From Hyparrhenia diplandra (lineage: Eukaryota > Streptophyta > Magnoliopsida > Poales > Poaceae): 64,000 bases of DNA. Below, piece by piece: positions 21,301 through 32,239 of the stretch. The notes below the pieces were generated by a model. That model was not told the origin of the DNA, searched no databases, and saw nothing but the letters and a program-made list of their open reading frames with translations. Every line of letters begins with the position of its first letter. Position 1 is the first letter of the stretch. Made by a program: the position numbers and the translations under genes. Location: the NCBI GenBank assembly GCA_015847255.1, contig JADLZK010005566.1, positions 620,001-684,000 on the forward strand, read 5' to 3'.

Positions 21301-23189
21301 TGTTGACACCGAAATTGGCTTGGGCTAAGGCACGGTCAATTTTATGAGGGTCAAGAAAGTCAAAGAGGTCAAAAAGTCAAGAAATCTAATGAAAAAGACG
21401 GCGAAGTCGCGGCGTGTGACAAGCGCCGGGCGCTGGGACTGGCGCGAGCCGCGTCCCGACGCGGAATGCGGGGACGGTCCGGGCGATGCGAAGTTGAGAA
21501 CGTGAACGCGCGTCGGACGCCGACATCAGCGCGTCCGCGGTTCAGATCGAAGGCGTCGGGCGGGCCCTTGAATTACAAGGCCTACTAGATCGCGCCCGGT
21601 GGGGGCGCTGGGACGCGTGCTTGGCATCCGGGCGCAGCGTCCGGGCGATGGCCCAAATTGCAGCCCTCTTCGATCGTGTCCGGCGTGGGCCGGACGTCTG
21701 GCGCTCGTATTTCGGGCATCAGGCGCCTATTCGGGGCGACGCGGATTCCAAACCGGTTCGATTTTAGATCGGTTTTGGAAAGTCCTTGTGACTGGAAACG
21801 CATCTAAGGCGGTTCCTAAGGGGATAAGACCACCCCCCTCTCGTATAATAAGAGGTTCATGGCCGATTTGATCCCATCTACATCCAATCGTCATATCAAA
21901 CCATAAAACTCCTTTTACCTCTTCCAAACCCTAACTCTGCTGTCCGGCGTTCTTCTCGACGAATTTCGCGGGCATTCTAGGTGGCCTTGCCGACCCTCAC
22001 ATGCGTTCTCCCGACGGATCCTTTTTGGAGTGCGTTTCGAGGTAAGTTTCTCGGCCGAGATCGGGCTCTACATCGACCTAACCGTTCTCTAGATCGGTTT
22101 CATCGGTCAAGTTGCGATCCTTGCCACTTTTACAAATTGTTTGCAACCTCGTGGGCGTCTAAAGCCCTCCCGTGTGTTGGTGCCCTAATCCGCCACTACT
22201 ACAATATTGATTTTACGAGACACTTACCGCCACGGTTAATGCCCCAATTTACCATGGCGGTTTTTTCATTAACCGCGGGCGGTTATAATAACCGTCATGG
22301 TAAATTGATTAACCATGTCGGTTTTTTTATAAAAACCGCCCCGGTAAATGAAGCCCAGCCTAAGAGCCGAAGAGGCCCAACCCGAAAAAGCCCAATTCCG
22401 GTCTCTCATATATATAAGGAGAGCTAGGGTTTCACACTTCTCATTTTTCCCTTGTTCTCGGCCGACACTTCATTCATTTTCCCCATCCACCGATGCCCGC
22501 GCTACCTTCCCCTCCCTTCCGCGCCTCCCGGGGCCGACACTCCCTCCCCTCCCCTCCATGGCGGCGGTGTGCTCCAGATGGTCTCAAGGGCGCCCAGACG
22601 GCAAGACGACGGCGGGCTCCCGCCCTCCACGGGCTCCCCTTCTTCAGCAGACGGCGGCGGCGGAGGCCTCGAAAGCACGGCGCTGTCGAGCCCTCCACCT
22701 CGCTCCTCCACCGACGCTGTCCACACCGAGCCCCCACCGACGACCAAAGCGAGGGCGCGGGTGCGAGTCCCGGGCGAGCGCAGCGGGCGCGGGCGGTGGG
22801 ATCCGCCGCCGGTGCGCGGATCCGGCCGCAGCGACGGGATTCGCCAACGGCCGGGCGGGAGCGTGTAGCGCGCCTGGCGAGGCCGGGCGGCTAGCCGGAG
22901 TAGCAAAGGTCGGGCGAGGATGGCGGCGAGCTGAGCAAAGAAGACCGCACACGAAACTCTGCCGGGCCCTAAGGCCCGGATATAGGCCCGTTAGGGTTTC
23001 AAATTGATTTTCATTTTTTTTTTTATTTTTCTTATTTATTAATGGTGGGGGTTTTTGGGGCCCAAAAACCGCCACGGTTAATCATCCGATTAACCGTGAC
23101 CTTCCTTTTCGTGGCGGTTTAAAAACCGCCACTTAAAAATCGAAAAAACCGCCACGGAAAATCGAGTAGGTAGTAGTGTGGCGTCAACA
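21301..23189. mobile_element. Solo LTR (~0.9 kb) interrupted by a CACTA-like element
   Basis: The LTR starts TGTTGAC and ends GTCAACA, perfect 7-bp inverted ends, with a perfect 5-bp TSD. Removing the insert at 22,194-23,178 leaves ~904 bp. Its proximal part is rich in gcgtcgg/cgggc motifs. No internal retroelement domain, primer-binding site or second LTR is present. The family is probably Gypsy, judged from ends and size only. Confidence 0.8.
22194..23178. mobile_element. Non-autonomous CACTA-like element (985 bp) nested in the solo LTR
   Basis: The ends are CACTACTAC and GTAGTAGTG. Subterminal aaccgccacgg/ccgtggcggtt motifs face inward from both sides (22,225-22,345 and 23,065-23,160). 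The middle (22,450-22,930) is very GC-rich, with several overlapping open frames. None shows a recognised domain, so it may be an acquired host fragment or biased spacer. The flanking 3 bp are cgc and tgg, so the expected 3-bp TSD is not conserved. Confidence 0.6.
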
Positions 23190-23219
23190 TTAGAATTATT
23201 AATTAGGGAATCCTGAGGA

Positions 23220-23850
23220 AACATTTTGCTTCTTAGTATATTAGCATTACATTGCTTGTTGAGCGAGGCTCCTCTTCATGCTAGTCTTTATATATTATTA
23301 TCATCGCTCTTTATAAAAGTAGAAAAAAGATGAGAAGAAATAAAGCAAGAGATTGAGCTGGGGCATTTCAAAGATCCACGACGCCAACAGAGCACAATGA
23401 TTGGATGGCACCTGGCAACAACCTCTTTGGCAAAACAAAGCTCGGCCTGCAGCTGGCCTCCTCTACTACTGCAGGCGCTTCAGAGTGCACATGCTAGCTA
23501 GCTTTTACCGCCTGTATGTTCTTAGTATAGTATTAGCATTACATTGCTTGTTGAGCGAGGCTCCTCTGTATGCTAGTCTTTATATATAATTATCATCTTT
23601 ATAAAAGTAGAAAAAGAGAATAAAGCAAGAGATTGAGCAGGGGCATTTCAAAGATGCACGACGCCAACAGACCACAATGATTGGATTCTATGGCACCTGG
23701 CAACAACCTGAAGCTCGGCCTGCTGGCCTCCTCGTACATGGCCTTTCAGCTCTCGTAGCCCAACACAGCCCTCCACAAAATGCTGGAACAGCTTATCTGT
23801 CCTGACAGAAGCTAGCTAGAGATATAAAAGAGTCTGCACTGTGAGTTCCC
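23220..23850 (+). promoter_or_regulatory. Module B upstream of the intact DUF4220 gene, tandemly duplicated
   Basis: Two ~290-bp copies start near 23,233 and 23,524. Shared blocks are ttagcattacattgcttgtt, the gagattgagc.ggggcatttc segment and a cacgacgccaacag segment. A clear TATA box (TATAAAAG, 23,823-23,830) follows. The same sequence, also in tandem, lies at 44,760-45,200. It is placed ~2 kb before the start codon of the intact gene, whose ATG is preceded by a 3' splice site. I infer the gene's promoter and 5' exon lie here, with an intron in the 5' leader. Confidence 0.45.
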
Positions 23851-24233
23851 TTACACATAGAAGCTAATAAATAGCCTTATACTCTAGAGTAGAGTCTTCA
23901 CTTTGAGTGTCGTTACACATAGAATAAACTTCTTCTGTGATCGTGGCTCTAATCATGCACGCCACGAATCCAGTCACATGCATGGCATGCATGATGCTGC
24001 TGTCGTTTAACTGCCGTTCCCTCGATCTCTTTTTTTTTTTTTTTTGAAGAATTCGATCTCTTCTTTCGTCTCTTTTCCTTTTTTAAAAGATAAAGATTAG
24101 CAAGAGTCTTGTATTTAGAAGCAAAGTATTTACTGGAGATTTCCTAATTTAGTGTGAACGAAGAAGCAAAGTATTTACTGAAGATTACCAAATGAACTGT
24201 TAACAGGCAATGTATATCAAGGAGTTGCAGACA

Positions 24234-24948
24234 TGTAGCGGCTTCAACCTCAGACATCCGGCGATTAAGATCCGGCGCCCCGTGTCCTCCGAGCCCAGAT
24301 CTGGGGGAGAGGCATGTGGCCGCGTCGGCGGTGGTGCCAGGCCGCTCCAGCAAGTGGAAGCGGTCGCGGTGCACCTTGGCGTCTTTGGCGGAGCTATTGG
24401 CCGTGGGGGCGTGGGGACGCGCGTCCCTTCACCCGGTCCTGTGGCCGTGTGATGGGGACGTCTGGAGCGCGGTGGCTGGCCGGCCGCATCCACTAGGATC
24501 GGCAGGATGCCGCAGCGCCATAGACTGCTCGTCGGGGCCAGTCTAGGTCGAAAGACCTTTTGTGCTTCTTCCAGCGGTGTTGGCGTCTGCGGTTGTCAAT
24601 ATCCTTCTTGAAGGCACGCTGGAGCACCTCCTTGCCATCCTGCCTATCCGAGTCAGCTTGTGGCTGTGCCTCGCCGGTTATCTTCATGGGAACGCATTGG
24701 CTATGTTTCAGTGGCGTAGCTGCGGCGTGTCGAGCAAACCAAGAACACACTCTCCTTGATGATTTGGTATCAAATGAAGGGAGGAAGCATATATAATGTT
24801 TGCTTTAGTTCTTTTGTCCATTTTAGGGACTGGTTCTACTCTTTTTATCTTTTATGCATACTCTGTAATAATTGGCTGTGTACGTCCATGGGCGTAGAGG
24901 CCGAATGTTCTCATCCTTTATCTAAAAAATGTAGCTGCTTCAACCTCA
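24234..24948 (+). mobile_element. 5'-truncated LINE (about 24,253-24,929) with ~19-bp target-site duplications
   Basis: tgtagcggcttcaacctca (24,234-24,252) and tgtagctgcttcaacctca (24,930-24,948) flank the insert, with one mismatch. It ends in ctaaaaaa. The last ~60 bp (ggctgtgtacgtccatggg, then gtagaggcc) are a LINE 3' end also found at 33,468-33,529. No clear RT domain remains. A 31-nt A tract at 24,979-25,009 followed by gtagctgct suggests either a second retroposition or a longer original element. Confidence 0.55.
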
Positions 24949-24975
24949 AACGGTAGAAGCTGGAACTTTTGTTCC

Positions 24976-25012
<37 letters not shown>

Positions 25013-25887
25013 TAGCTGCTGCAAGTACACAGAGCCAAGGCATGAGGTGGTTAAGTGTCCATATATTCACCAATTTTTGCCTCTATTTCAGCAATATTCC
25101 GATCTTCTATATACATGAGATCTTTAAAAAAACGAACCAGCAGTTTATTTCAAGGTTTTAACATGAAAGACAAACGTGGAGTCAAAAATTAAACTATTAC
25201 GTCGCGTTTCAGTGACTCAGAGCATCTTGCCCATGGAGTGACGAGTGAGCAAGGGACAACTTCATTGTTCCAGTAGGACAAGACATACAACATACGTCGA
25301 AGGAAAAGATAGATAAAGGAGGTGGGCCTACATCATTGTTGTTTCAGTGACTCTGAAGCTTGTTCATGGAGCAAGCGCATCCTGAAACACATGTAAATAG
25401 AAGCTGGCGGACCTCATGGCGCACAGGCACAGCCCAGCTGCATATTTGTCATTATTGTAGAATAGCATCCATAGATGCATGAGAGATGTAACATTCAAGA
25501 GCCAATCATCTAGTCGTCCTTCAGCTGCGATATTTCCTCCTACCTTAAGGTAACTAGTAATTTTAACTTCTAGTCTCGGTATGTACGGCATAAGTTCAAT
25601 CAAATATATAACTACGTACTATTATTAAATACCTTGTTTAATTTGGACAGTTTTATTTGAACACGCTTGTTAATTTCATGCTTACCTAGTTTAATACATC
25701 GACGTTTTCGACATTTCTAGGTTCATAGTTTTTACTATACATGCATCTAGATATAATATATATCTAGCTGCGTAGTAAAAGCTATGAATATAGAAAAATC
25801 AAAATGTCTTATAATTTGGAACGGATGGAGTAGTGCGTGTGTATATATATAACTATTATGAACTCAAATTTGGCAATTTGCAGGACC

Positions 25888-28299
25888 ATGGATTACAGTC
25901 AGGATGATACAAACTATCTCAGGGCTATCAATTGGGCCAAATGCGACGACACAGTGTGGTACTCATTCAACAATGATATGAAAAAGAAGCTGTGGCAGGT
26001 GGACGCTCTGCTGTTTGTTAGCGCCATCATGGCTGGAGTTATAGTTTGGATAGGTGTCTATGGCCAGCGCTACCGCCACCGTTCTTTGACCCGTTTTATC
26101 TTCCTTGGTGCCACCAGTTTGTTCTTGCCCATCATCTCCTTTGTCGTCAGCAGCAATTCTGGATTCAACTCTAGCATCAGCAGCCGTGATACCTTTGACT
26201 TCAACCGTTCAGCCCCTGCTTTGACCGCGATATGCAGGCAAGCCTCCCAATTCCTGGTGATCATGTGGGCGCTACATGTTCAGAACGTCATGATAGATAC
26301 CAGTGTAGTAGTCACTGTTGATGATAGAGAAGGTCCAAGCAATGGCCCTCCACTCGAGCTGCTTCCTCAAGGGGCTTGGATCCTTTACCTAGGTATCAGC
26401 TACATATTAAACACCATCCACAACAGAAAAACCATCGACATCATTGTTCCTTCTCTCCTTGAATCCCTAGCTTTTCTAATCACTTTGGCCAAGCTTGGGT
26501 TCAAATACTATGCAGTAAGAAATGCACAACAATCATTTGCATTTGCGCACAATCCTTGTCTTGTTTCTGTATACATGCAGCAGCTACAAATACATGATAC
26601 AGTAGATGGCCATGCACCTCTTCCTCTATTGGTTATGGGAGAAGAAACAAGACATATGGAAAAGCAGCATGGAGGATATGTGTTCAAGGATGACTCTATC
26701 TCTATGGAAGTGTTGCATAAAGGCACTGGCTTAGTTACTATTGATAGTATTTGGAAGTTGTTGGATGGCCGCCACAATAGCATGCTACTTCCAGCACCAG
26801 CGCCACAAATGTTAAAAGACTTGTGTCTATCCTTTTCCTTGTTCAAGTTGCTGCGTTGCCGATTCGCCAGGTACGAGCTCGCATATGCTGGCTCTCAGAG
26901 CAGTTCTAACTTTTTCTGGTGCTTGTTGCTTGAGGACGGAGCGCCTGATAGGGTTTTTGGGGTGATTGCGGATGAGATTTCTTTTCTTCATGATTATTAC
27001 AATTCATCCCTCCCTATCTCCTATTCCAAGAGTTGGCTTCCTGTTGTGGGTATAATTATCTCAATTTTCAGCATATGTAACTGCATAATGCTTGCAGTGT
27101 GGATAATGATACGCGCACTTCTAGAGCCGATTAAATTTGCGCATTCTCATGAGTTGCCGCTTCGCTGGCGACTTTATCAATTGCTTTGTGATATCCGATG
27201 CAAAGATGGTAAAGATCCGGCTCTAGTAAACTTTGGAAGCATATTCTCTCTCATTGTTCCAATGTCCTTGCTTTTGTTGTTCCTCATAGCATCTGAAGTG
27301 AGGCATACAGTTTCCTACATCTGTTCCAGCTGGACTAAAGTAGTCCTCACTTGCCGCCTGGTTCTAAATAGTGACCAGTCCCTTTCCATGCACAAATGGT
27401 ATGCCCGTGTTCTACGATGCAGATGCAAACTATTGAAGCACAACTGGGATGATAGGATGGGCCAATGCTCTGTACTGCCTCTTCTCAATCCAAGAACATC
27501 TCGGCGTACCCTTTTTAGGTGTCTGCTCCATCTACCAGACGAGAAGACCAAGCTCAACCCAGCCGTGAAAATTGCTATTGTTGATGCCTTGCGGAGTAGT
27601 AGAAATAATGGTGGACACTTGAGCAATGGCAGGGCATCTCTCTGCCGCTTGAGTCATCAAGAAGGCAAAAGGTTCATTTGGGCCTGCAACAGGAAGAGCA
27701 CGTCCGACATTATACTTATATGGCAGATTGCCACAAGCCTCCTTGAGGTTAGGTACCCTCTCCAGCAACATGGCTCCAAATCTGTTACTTCAGATCCTGA
27801 TAGGATTGTGGCCACTCATTTGTCACGGTACTGCACGTACCTGGTGGCCTGCTACCCCGAGCTGCTCCCGGACAATGCTGCATGGAGCGAGACCTTGTAC
27901 GAGGCTGTCAACAAGGATGTAGAGCGCACCCTTGGCCGTCGTTACTTGTGCAGGTTGTCATCAATGCCAGACAACTACCAGAAGCTGGTGCAACTGCTGA
28001 GTGACAAGTCGGAGCATCCGGTGCTCAAGGACGGTGTGAAGCTTGGGAAGCAACTGGTGGAAACATTCAATGGTGAGGAAGCGTTGTGGAAGCTGATGGC
28101 CGACTTCTGGTCGGAGATGATCCTGTATGTGGCGCCGTCGGACAACCTGAAAGGGCACAAGGAGGCCATCGCCCGTGGCGGCGAGCTCATCACGCTCCTC
28201 TGGGCGTTGCTCAACCATGCTGGGATAGTCTGCAGGACCACCAGCGGTGATGATGCCAAGGGTGCTGCTGGTACTTCTTCTTCAGCTGGTGTTGTCTGA
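25888..28299 (+). CDS. DUF4220/DUF594 family multi-pass membrane protein (803 aa)
   Basis: This is the only gene here that looks intact. The family's biochemical function is unknown. Residues 1-33 are hydrophilic. Hydrophobic membrane segments lie at about 39-58, 67-88, 110-135, 165-181, 185-210, 385-410 and 446-472, covering the DUF4220 region. The C-terminal ~60 residues contain the DUF594 motif (FWSEMILYVAPSDNLKGH, then ARGGELITLLWALL). I chose the ATG at 25,888 because it lies in a good context (gaccATGg) four bases after a 3' splice site (tttgcag, ending 25,883) and matches the start of the paralogue at 43,099. Upstream in-frame ATG/GTG codons lie in the presumed intron. The single uninterrupted coding exon is usual for this family. 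Plasma or internal membrane location is inferred. Confidence 0.92.
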   Translation: MDYSQDDTNYLRAINWAKCDDTVWYSFNNDMKKKLWQVDALLFVSAIMAGVIVWIGVYGQRYRHRSLTRFIFLGATSLFLPIISFVVSSNSGFNSSISSRDTFDFNRSAPALTAICRQASQFLVIMWALHVQNVMIDTSVVVTVDDREGPSNGPPLELLPQGAWILYLGISYILNTIHNRKTIDIIVPSLLESLAFLITLAKLGFKYYAVRNAQQSFAFAHNPCLVSVYMQQLQIHDTVDGHAPLPLLVMGEETRHMEKQHGGYVFKDDSISMEVLHKGTGLVTIDSIWKLLDGRHNSMLLPAPAPQMLKDLCLSFSLFKLLRCRFARYELAYAGSQSSSNFFWCLLLEDGAPDRVFGVIADEISFLHDYYNSSLPISYSKSWLPVVGIIISIFSICNCIMLAVWIMIRALLEPIKFAHSHELPLRWRLYQLLCDIRCKDGKDPALVNFGSIFSLIVPMSLLLLFLIASEVRHTVSYICSSWTKVVLTCRLVLNSDQSLSMHKWYARVLRCRCKLLKHNWDDRMGQCSVLPLLNPRTSRRTLFRCLLHLPDEKTKLNPAVKIAIVDALRSSRNNGGHLSNGRASLCRLSHQEGKRFIWACNRKSTSDIILIWQIATSLLEVRYPLQQHGSKSVTSDPDRIVATHLSRYCTYLVACYPELLPDNAAWSETLYEAVNKDVERTLGRRYLCRLSSMPDNYQKLVQLLSDKSEHPVLKDGVKLGKQLVETFNGEEALWKLMADFWSEMILYVAPSDNLKGHKEAIARGGELITLLWALLNHAGIVCRTTSGDDAKGAAGTSSSAGVV

Positions 28300-29385
28300 G
28301 CTGAGTCGATCGTGTGGTGTGCAATCCTCTAATCTGTCGTTCCTGCATGATTTACAGTTGGTCTTCTGGCTGTGGTGTCTCTACTTGCTAGTTTCAGATT
28401 GTTGTATTGATTGGTGCTGTGTTTGTGTGCACCTAGCTGTTTGTTTATTGCTGCAAGGCCATTATGTTATTTGTGCGGCCATTTTTTTTTCCCCTTCTTT
28501 TGGACAATGTATGTTATGTATGTTTTGGAGGTATCTTTGTTTCCCACTGGACCATGATTTACATCTTGTTCCTCCGTACAGTGAGAATAAGGATTACTAC
28601 TTTCAAGAATATACTATTTTTGAACCGCGGTGATACATCTGTTTCTACTTACGCACAGTGATGTGGAATGCTTGCATAAATTTCCCGTTTCTGATAACAA
28701 ATGGTCGAACTGATTCAGTGATGTCGCCAATACTGATGGATTCGTCACGTACTGCTCATGCTGCTTCAAGGTAGAATTCTGGTCTGCAACCTGTACTGGG
28801 TTCACCACGACTCAAGTTCATCCGCCCTCTTTCCACATGATGAAATGCCTAACCCATGCCATTTTTATAAAGATGGTCCTATAAGATAGCTTGAAAAATG
28901 GGTAAGGACTCGCGTGTGCACGCGTGCTCATGGGTAAGGACTCAATAATCTGAATGGGACTCATGGTATGGCCTTTTGCTTCCTTGCAAAATCAATGTCA
29001 GCTTTGTCGTTTCTCTCATATTTTTTATAGATTGATTTCGATATTGTGTTGATGATGAAGGAATTGTCTACATTTAGACAGAATGGTTCTGGAACAAAAT
29101 ACCATTGTAATAAAATAGTATGTCAGTTAAACCTATTTATACCTGGAAAACTGGAGGGATTCTTTATGCCAAAAGAAATAAAAAAATACAGCATTTATGT
29201 TACGGTAGGTAGTAGCACATACAATGGAGCTCCAAAGTTGATGACAGGAAACGGGGGCAATGGCATATAATGACTTGCAGCTCTTTTTATTCACAGATGA
29301 TTAATATGTTTAGATTCTGAGTAATATTGCTATGTTTCCTCTAATGCCCAATTCTTTTTTATTTGCAGCAAGTAGACAGCTGTTG
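28300..29385. other. 3' flank of the DUF4220 gene; no further gene seen
   Basis: After the TGA at 28,297-28,299 comes AT-rich sequence compatible with a 3' UTR. Open frames at 28,247-28,661 are read-through of the gene end. Nothing else was recognised before the Copia remnant. Confidence 0.5.
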
Positions 29386-29389
29386 TTAC

Positions 29390-31525
29390 TGCTTCACCCA
29401 AAACTCCCCTCGCACACTCTTCCTTTTTTTAGTAAACACCTCACCATTTCCACCACAGTCTGGTTTCTCCTCTCTACAACCCCATTCTGCTGTGGTGTAT
29501 AAGGCGCGGTGGTGAAGTGCTTGACCCCATGTTCTTCACAGTATTCTTTAAATTCGATGGAATTAAATTCTCCACCACAATCACTGCAAAATGCCCAAAG
29601 CTTGCTGCCATGGTTAGTTTCGGACAAGGCTTTCACCTTTTTAAAACACTTAAAAGCTTCATCCTTCGATGCCAAGAGCTCAACCCACATATATCGACTG
29701 TAGTCATCAACTATCAACAAAAAGAAACTTTTACCTCCTGGTGTCTTAGGCCTGATCTGCCCACATAGGTCAGTATGAAACAGATCCAACAGCTTGTTAG
29801 CTCTATAACTCGCCATCTGGGGAAATGGCTGACGAGCTTGCTTGCCTAGAGCACATCCATCACAGAGCTCTTCCACCCTATCAATTGGTAGCATGCCACT
29901 CACCATTTCCTTAACTCCGAGTTCCCTGAGTGCTCAAAAGTTTAGGTGGCCAAACCTCCCATGCCACAGCCAAGCGACATCACCTTCCTTTGCCACTAAA
30001 CAAACAGGTGCAGCAAGTTGGGTTTTCAATAAATATAAGCGGTTCTTCACACGCAGTGCTCTTTCTAGCAATGATCACTCAACATCAAAGACATTGCAAA
30101 AACCATCCTCTATAACAACCTTGCATCCACCCTCTTCAAGTTGACCAAGACTAATGATGTTGCTTTTCAGTTTAGGAATGAAATAGACTTCTGTGAGTAC
30201 CTTATGCCCCTTCTTCTTGGCTTGGAGCATCATTGATCTGATGCCCTCGATCTCGATGAGTGAGCCATCGCCGAAGCGCACCGTGCCGCGTACCGACATG
30301 TCCAGCGACGCCAGCGTGTCCAGCATCCCATCATATGATTGATGGCCCCCGTGTCAAGGACCGACACAGCTCGATCTTCGTCACCATTGCTTGGATGCAC
30401 CTTCCTCTCATTGAGATGCAAGACGTGGCGCGTCATGCCCTCCACGGCCTGATCGACGTGGCGGGGCAGGACATGCACGACGTTCACCATGGCCACAAGC
30501 AGTGCGGCCTCCTCGGTGTCAGCCTGCGCATGGTGAGCCTCCTTGCACTCATTCTTGGGCTTCTTGCAGTCCTCTGCCTAGTGGCCATAGATGACACAGT
30601 TCCTGCATCGCCCTTTGCACCATGGAGTTCCCATCGTCGTCATCTTGACAACATGTTCTTTCTTCTTGCCACGGTCACCACGTCCGCCACCGCCGCCGCC
30701 ATGCTTTGGCTTCCTAGCCTTCTTGTCACCTCCAATAGACTCAGACAGGAGGCGATGGCGATTCCTCGATACCCAGTCCTCCTCCATCAGCAGGAGTCGC
30801 CCAGCCTTGTCGGTGACAGACTCCAGATCCATCCTGTGCTCGGCTAGCCTAAGACACATGACTAGATCTTCCAGGGACAACTTCTTCATGTCGAGTAGGG
30901 TTTCGATTGAGATCGCGATCTGTGCATACCGGTGAGGTAAAACATGTAGCATCTTCTTGACCACCTTGATGTCCTCGATCTTTTCCCCCAGGGTGCGCAA
31001 TTCCACCGCAAGGGCATTGATCCGCATCACGAAGTCTTCCACTTCCTCGCCCTCCTTGAAGGCGATGTTCTCGAACTCCATGAACAAGCGCTAGGCGTTC
31101 GCCTCCTTGATGTGTTCCACACCCATGCGCATATTCTTCACCACCTCCCATGCCTCGTGGACCGTCTTGTTGCCACCCAACGTCTGCCACATCTCCGTTG
31201 GCATAGAACTGAGGCGACACGCCATGGCCTGCCTAACTTGCGCTCTCTTGACGTTGGCGCTGCTGGGCTCGATGACCTGCCAGATCTCAAGAGCCTTCAG
31301 GTTGCATTGTATCAGCATGCTCCACTCGGTGTAGTTGGATCACATGCGGCCACATCAATGAGCTTTCCTTGATGCCGACATGGCCGGAGCTCGACAAAAC
31401 GTCTTGCTGCCCATGGATCTTGCTGCCGCTGTTCCACGCAGAACAACGCGTACCTTCTTCGGTGGCTCCTTCGGTGGGCTAATAGAACCACCGTAGAACA
31501 TGCAACGGGGCTTTGATACCAGCTG
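29390..31525 (-). mobile_element. Truncated Copia retrotransposon (gag, protease, integrase)
   Basis: On the minus strand, gag runs from ~31,318 to 30,578 with a UBN2-type segment (GEEVEDFVMRINALAVELR). It ends in a zinc knuckle whose centre carries a stop (CRNCVIYGH, stop, AEDC, near 30,580). Protease follows at ~30,350 (LDTGAINHM). The pre-integrase motif is CDGCALGKQ (~29,855). The integrase core shows FHTDLCG, DDYSRY and the Glu of PQQNGVVERRNQT, so D-D-E residues are visible. Sequence stops at ~29,390 before RT and RNase H, and the 3' LTR is missing. Stops and frameshifts make it inactive. It sits tail-to-tail with the DUF4220 gene. Confidence 0.85.
31509..31521 (-). promoter_or_regulatory. 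Probable primer-binding site of the Copia element
   Basis: The minus strand reads TGGTATCAAAGCC, close to the sequence complementary to the 3' end of initiator tRNA-Met used by most plant Copia elements. It lies directly after a CA-ended stretch (31,524) that would be the inner end of the 5' LTR. The outer LTR border, somewhere near 31,750, is not clear. Confidence 0.5.
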
Positions 31526-31769
31526 TTGGCACCGGCTGCCGGGATGGCTGCACCAATGGCGATGGGGAATGCTGGTTGGGTGATCATGGTGACCGTGAAC
31601 ACGAACTCTAGGTGGCTCTCCTCTCTCTCTCTCAGACTCTAACTGAGCACACGAAGAATATGGCGCTGCCAAAGCTGCAGCCTCTCCTCGACTCTTTGTT
31701 CTCTTTATTACACGGTGTTTACATGATCTCACGATCCGCTATTCCTGCCACGCCGTGCACGCTGTGACA

Positions 31770-32235
31770 CGCCCGCCTAAAGCGCGGGGCCATTTTCATC
31801 CAGCGTGGCGGTGGCCCTATTCACCACCTTGTGAGCTTAGCACAATTCATGGCGCATACACCATTTGTTACATGATGCAATAGCTAGCTATGATTAGAAT
31901 GTAAACTTGTTCATGCAACTAATCTATTTACATCATGACCAAGTGTGTAAGGGATTCAGTTTAACATTGTAGAGGATATTTCTATAGGTAGTAGCTGAGG
32001 CCATAGCCGAAGTGGTGGAGCTCCTCTGGGACATCTTTTTGTAGGTAGTAGCTGAGGCAATTTGGCCACCTACAAGAGAATCAACACCGGAGTGCCGGAT
32101 TTGAAATGGTGTATACCATTCCAGATCTGCTTCCGGTCACAGGTGCGAAAAATCTTCATCAATCAAGTTTTACCTTTCCTCGTGTGCATGAGATTCATAG
32201 GTGTCGTGACCCATATTATACCCTAATGATATTCC
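31770..32235. other. Spacer; no gene seen
   Basis: A ggtagtagctgaggc 15-mer occurs twice (about 31,987 and 32,043), a small local duplication. No other structure was recognised. Confidence 0.3.
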
Positions 32236-32239
32236 CTAA

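Noticed and set aside
22194..23178. Firm 3-bp target-site duplication for the CACTA-like insert
   Set aside because: The flanks are cgc and tgg, not a match; the call rests on the inverted ends and subterminal repeats only.
25823..25834. Stowaway MITE ending in ggatggagta just before the DUF4220 gene
   Set aside because: Only the right-type end is visible; no matching left end with TA was found within a few hundred bases.
25837..25887. Longer N-terminus for the DUF4220 protein starting upstream of 25,888
   Set aside because: The upstream codons lie before a good 3' splice site (tttgcag), the context is AT-rich intron, and the paralogue starts at the position equivalent to 25,888.
29509..31372. 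Plus-strand frames across 29.5-31.4 kb (up to 195 codons)
   Set aside because: Antisense shadows of Copia gag, protease and integrase, which read clearly on the minus strand.
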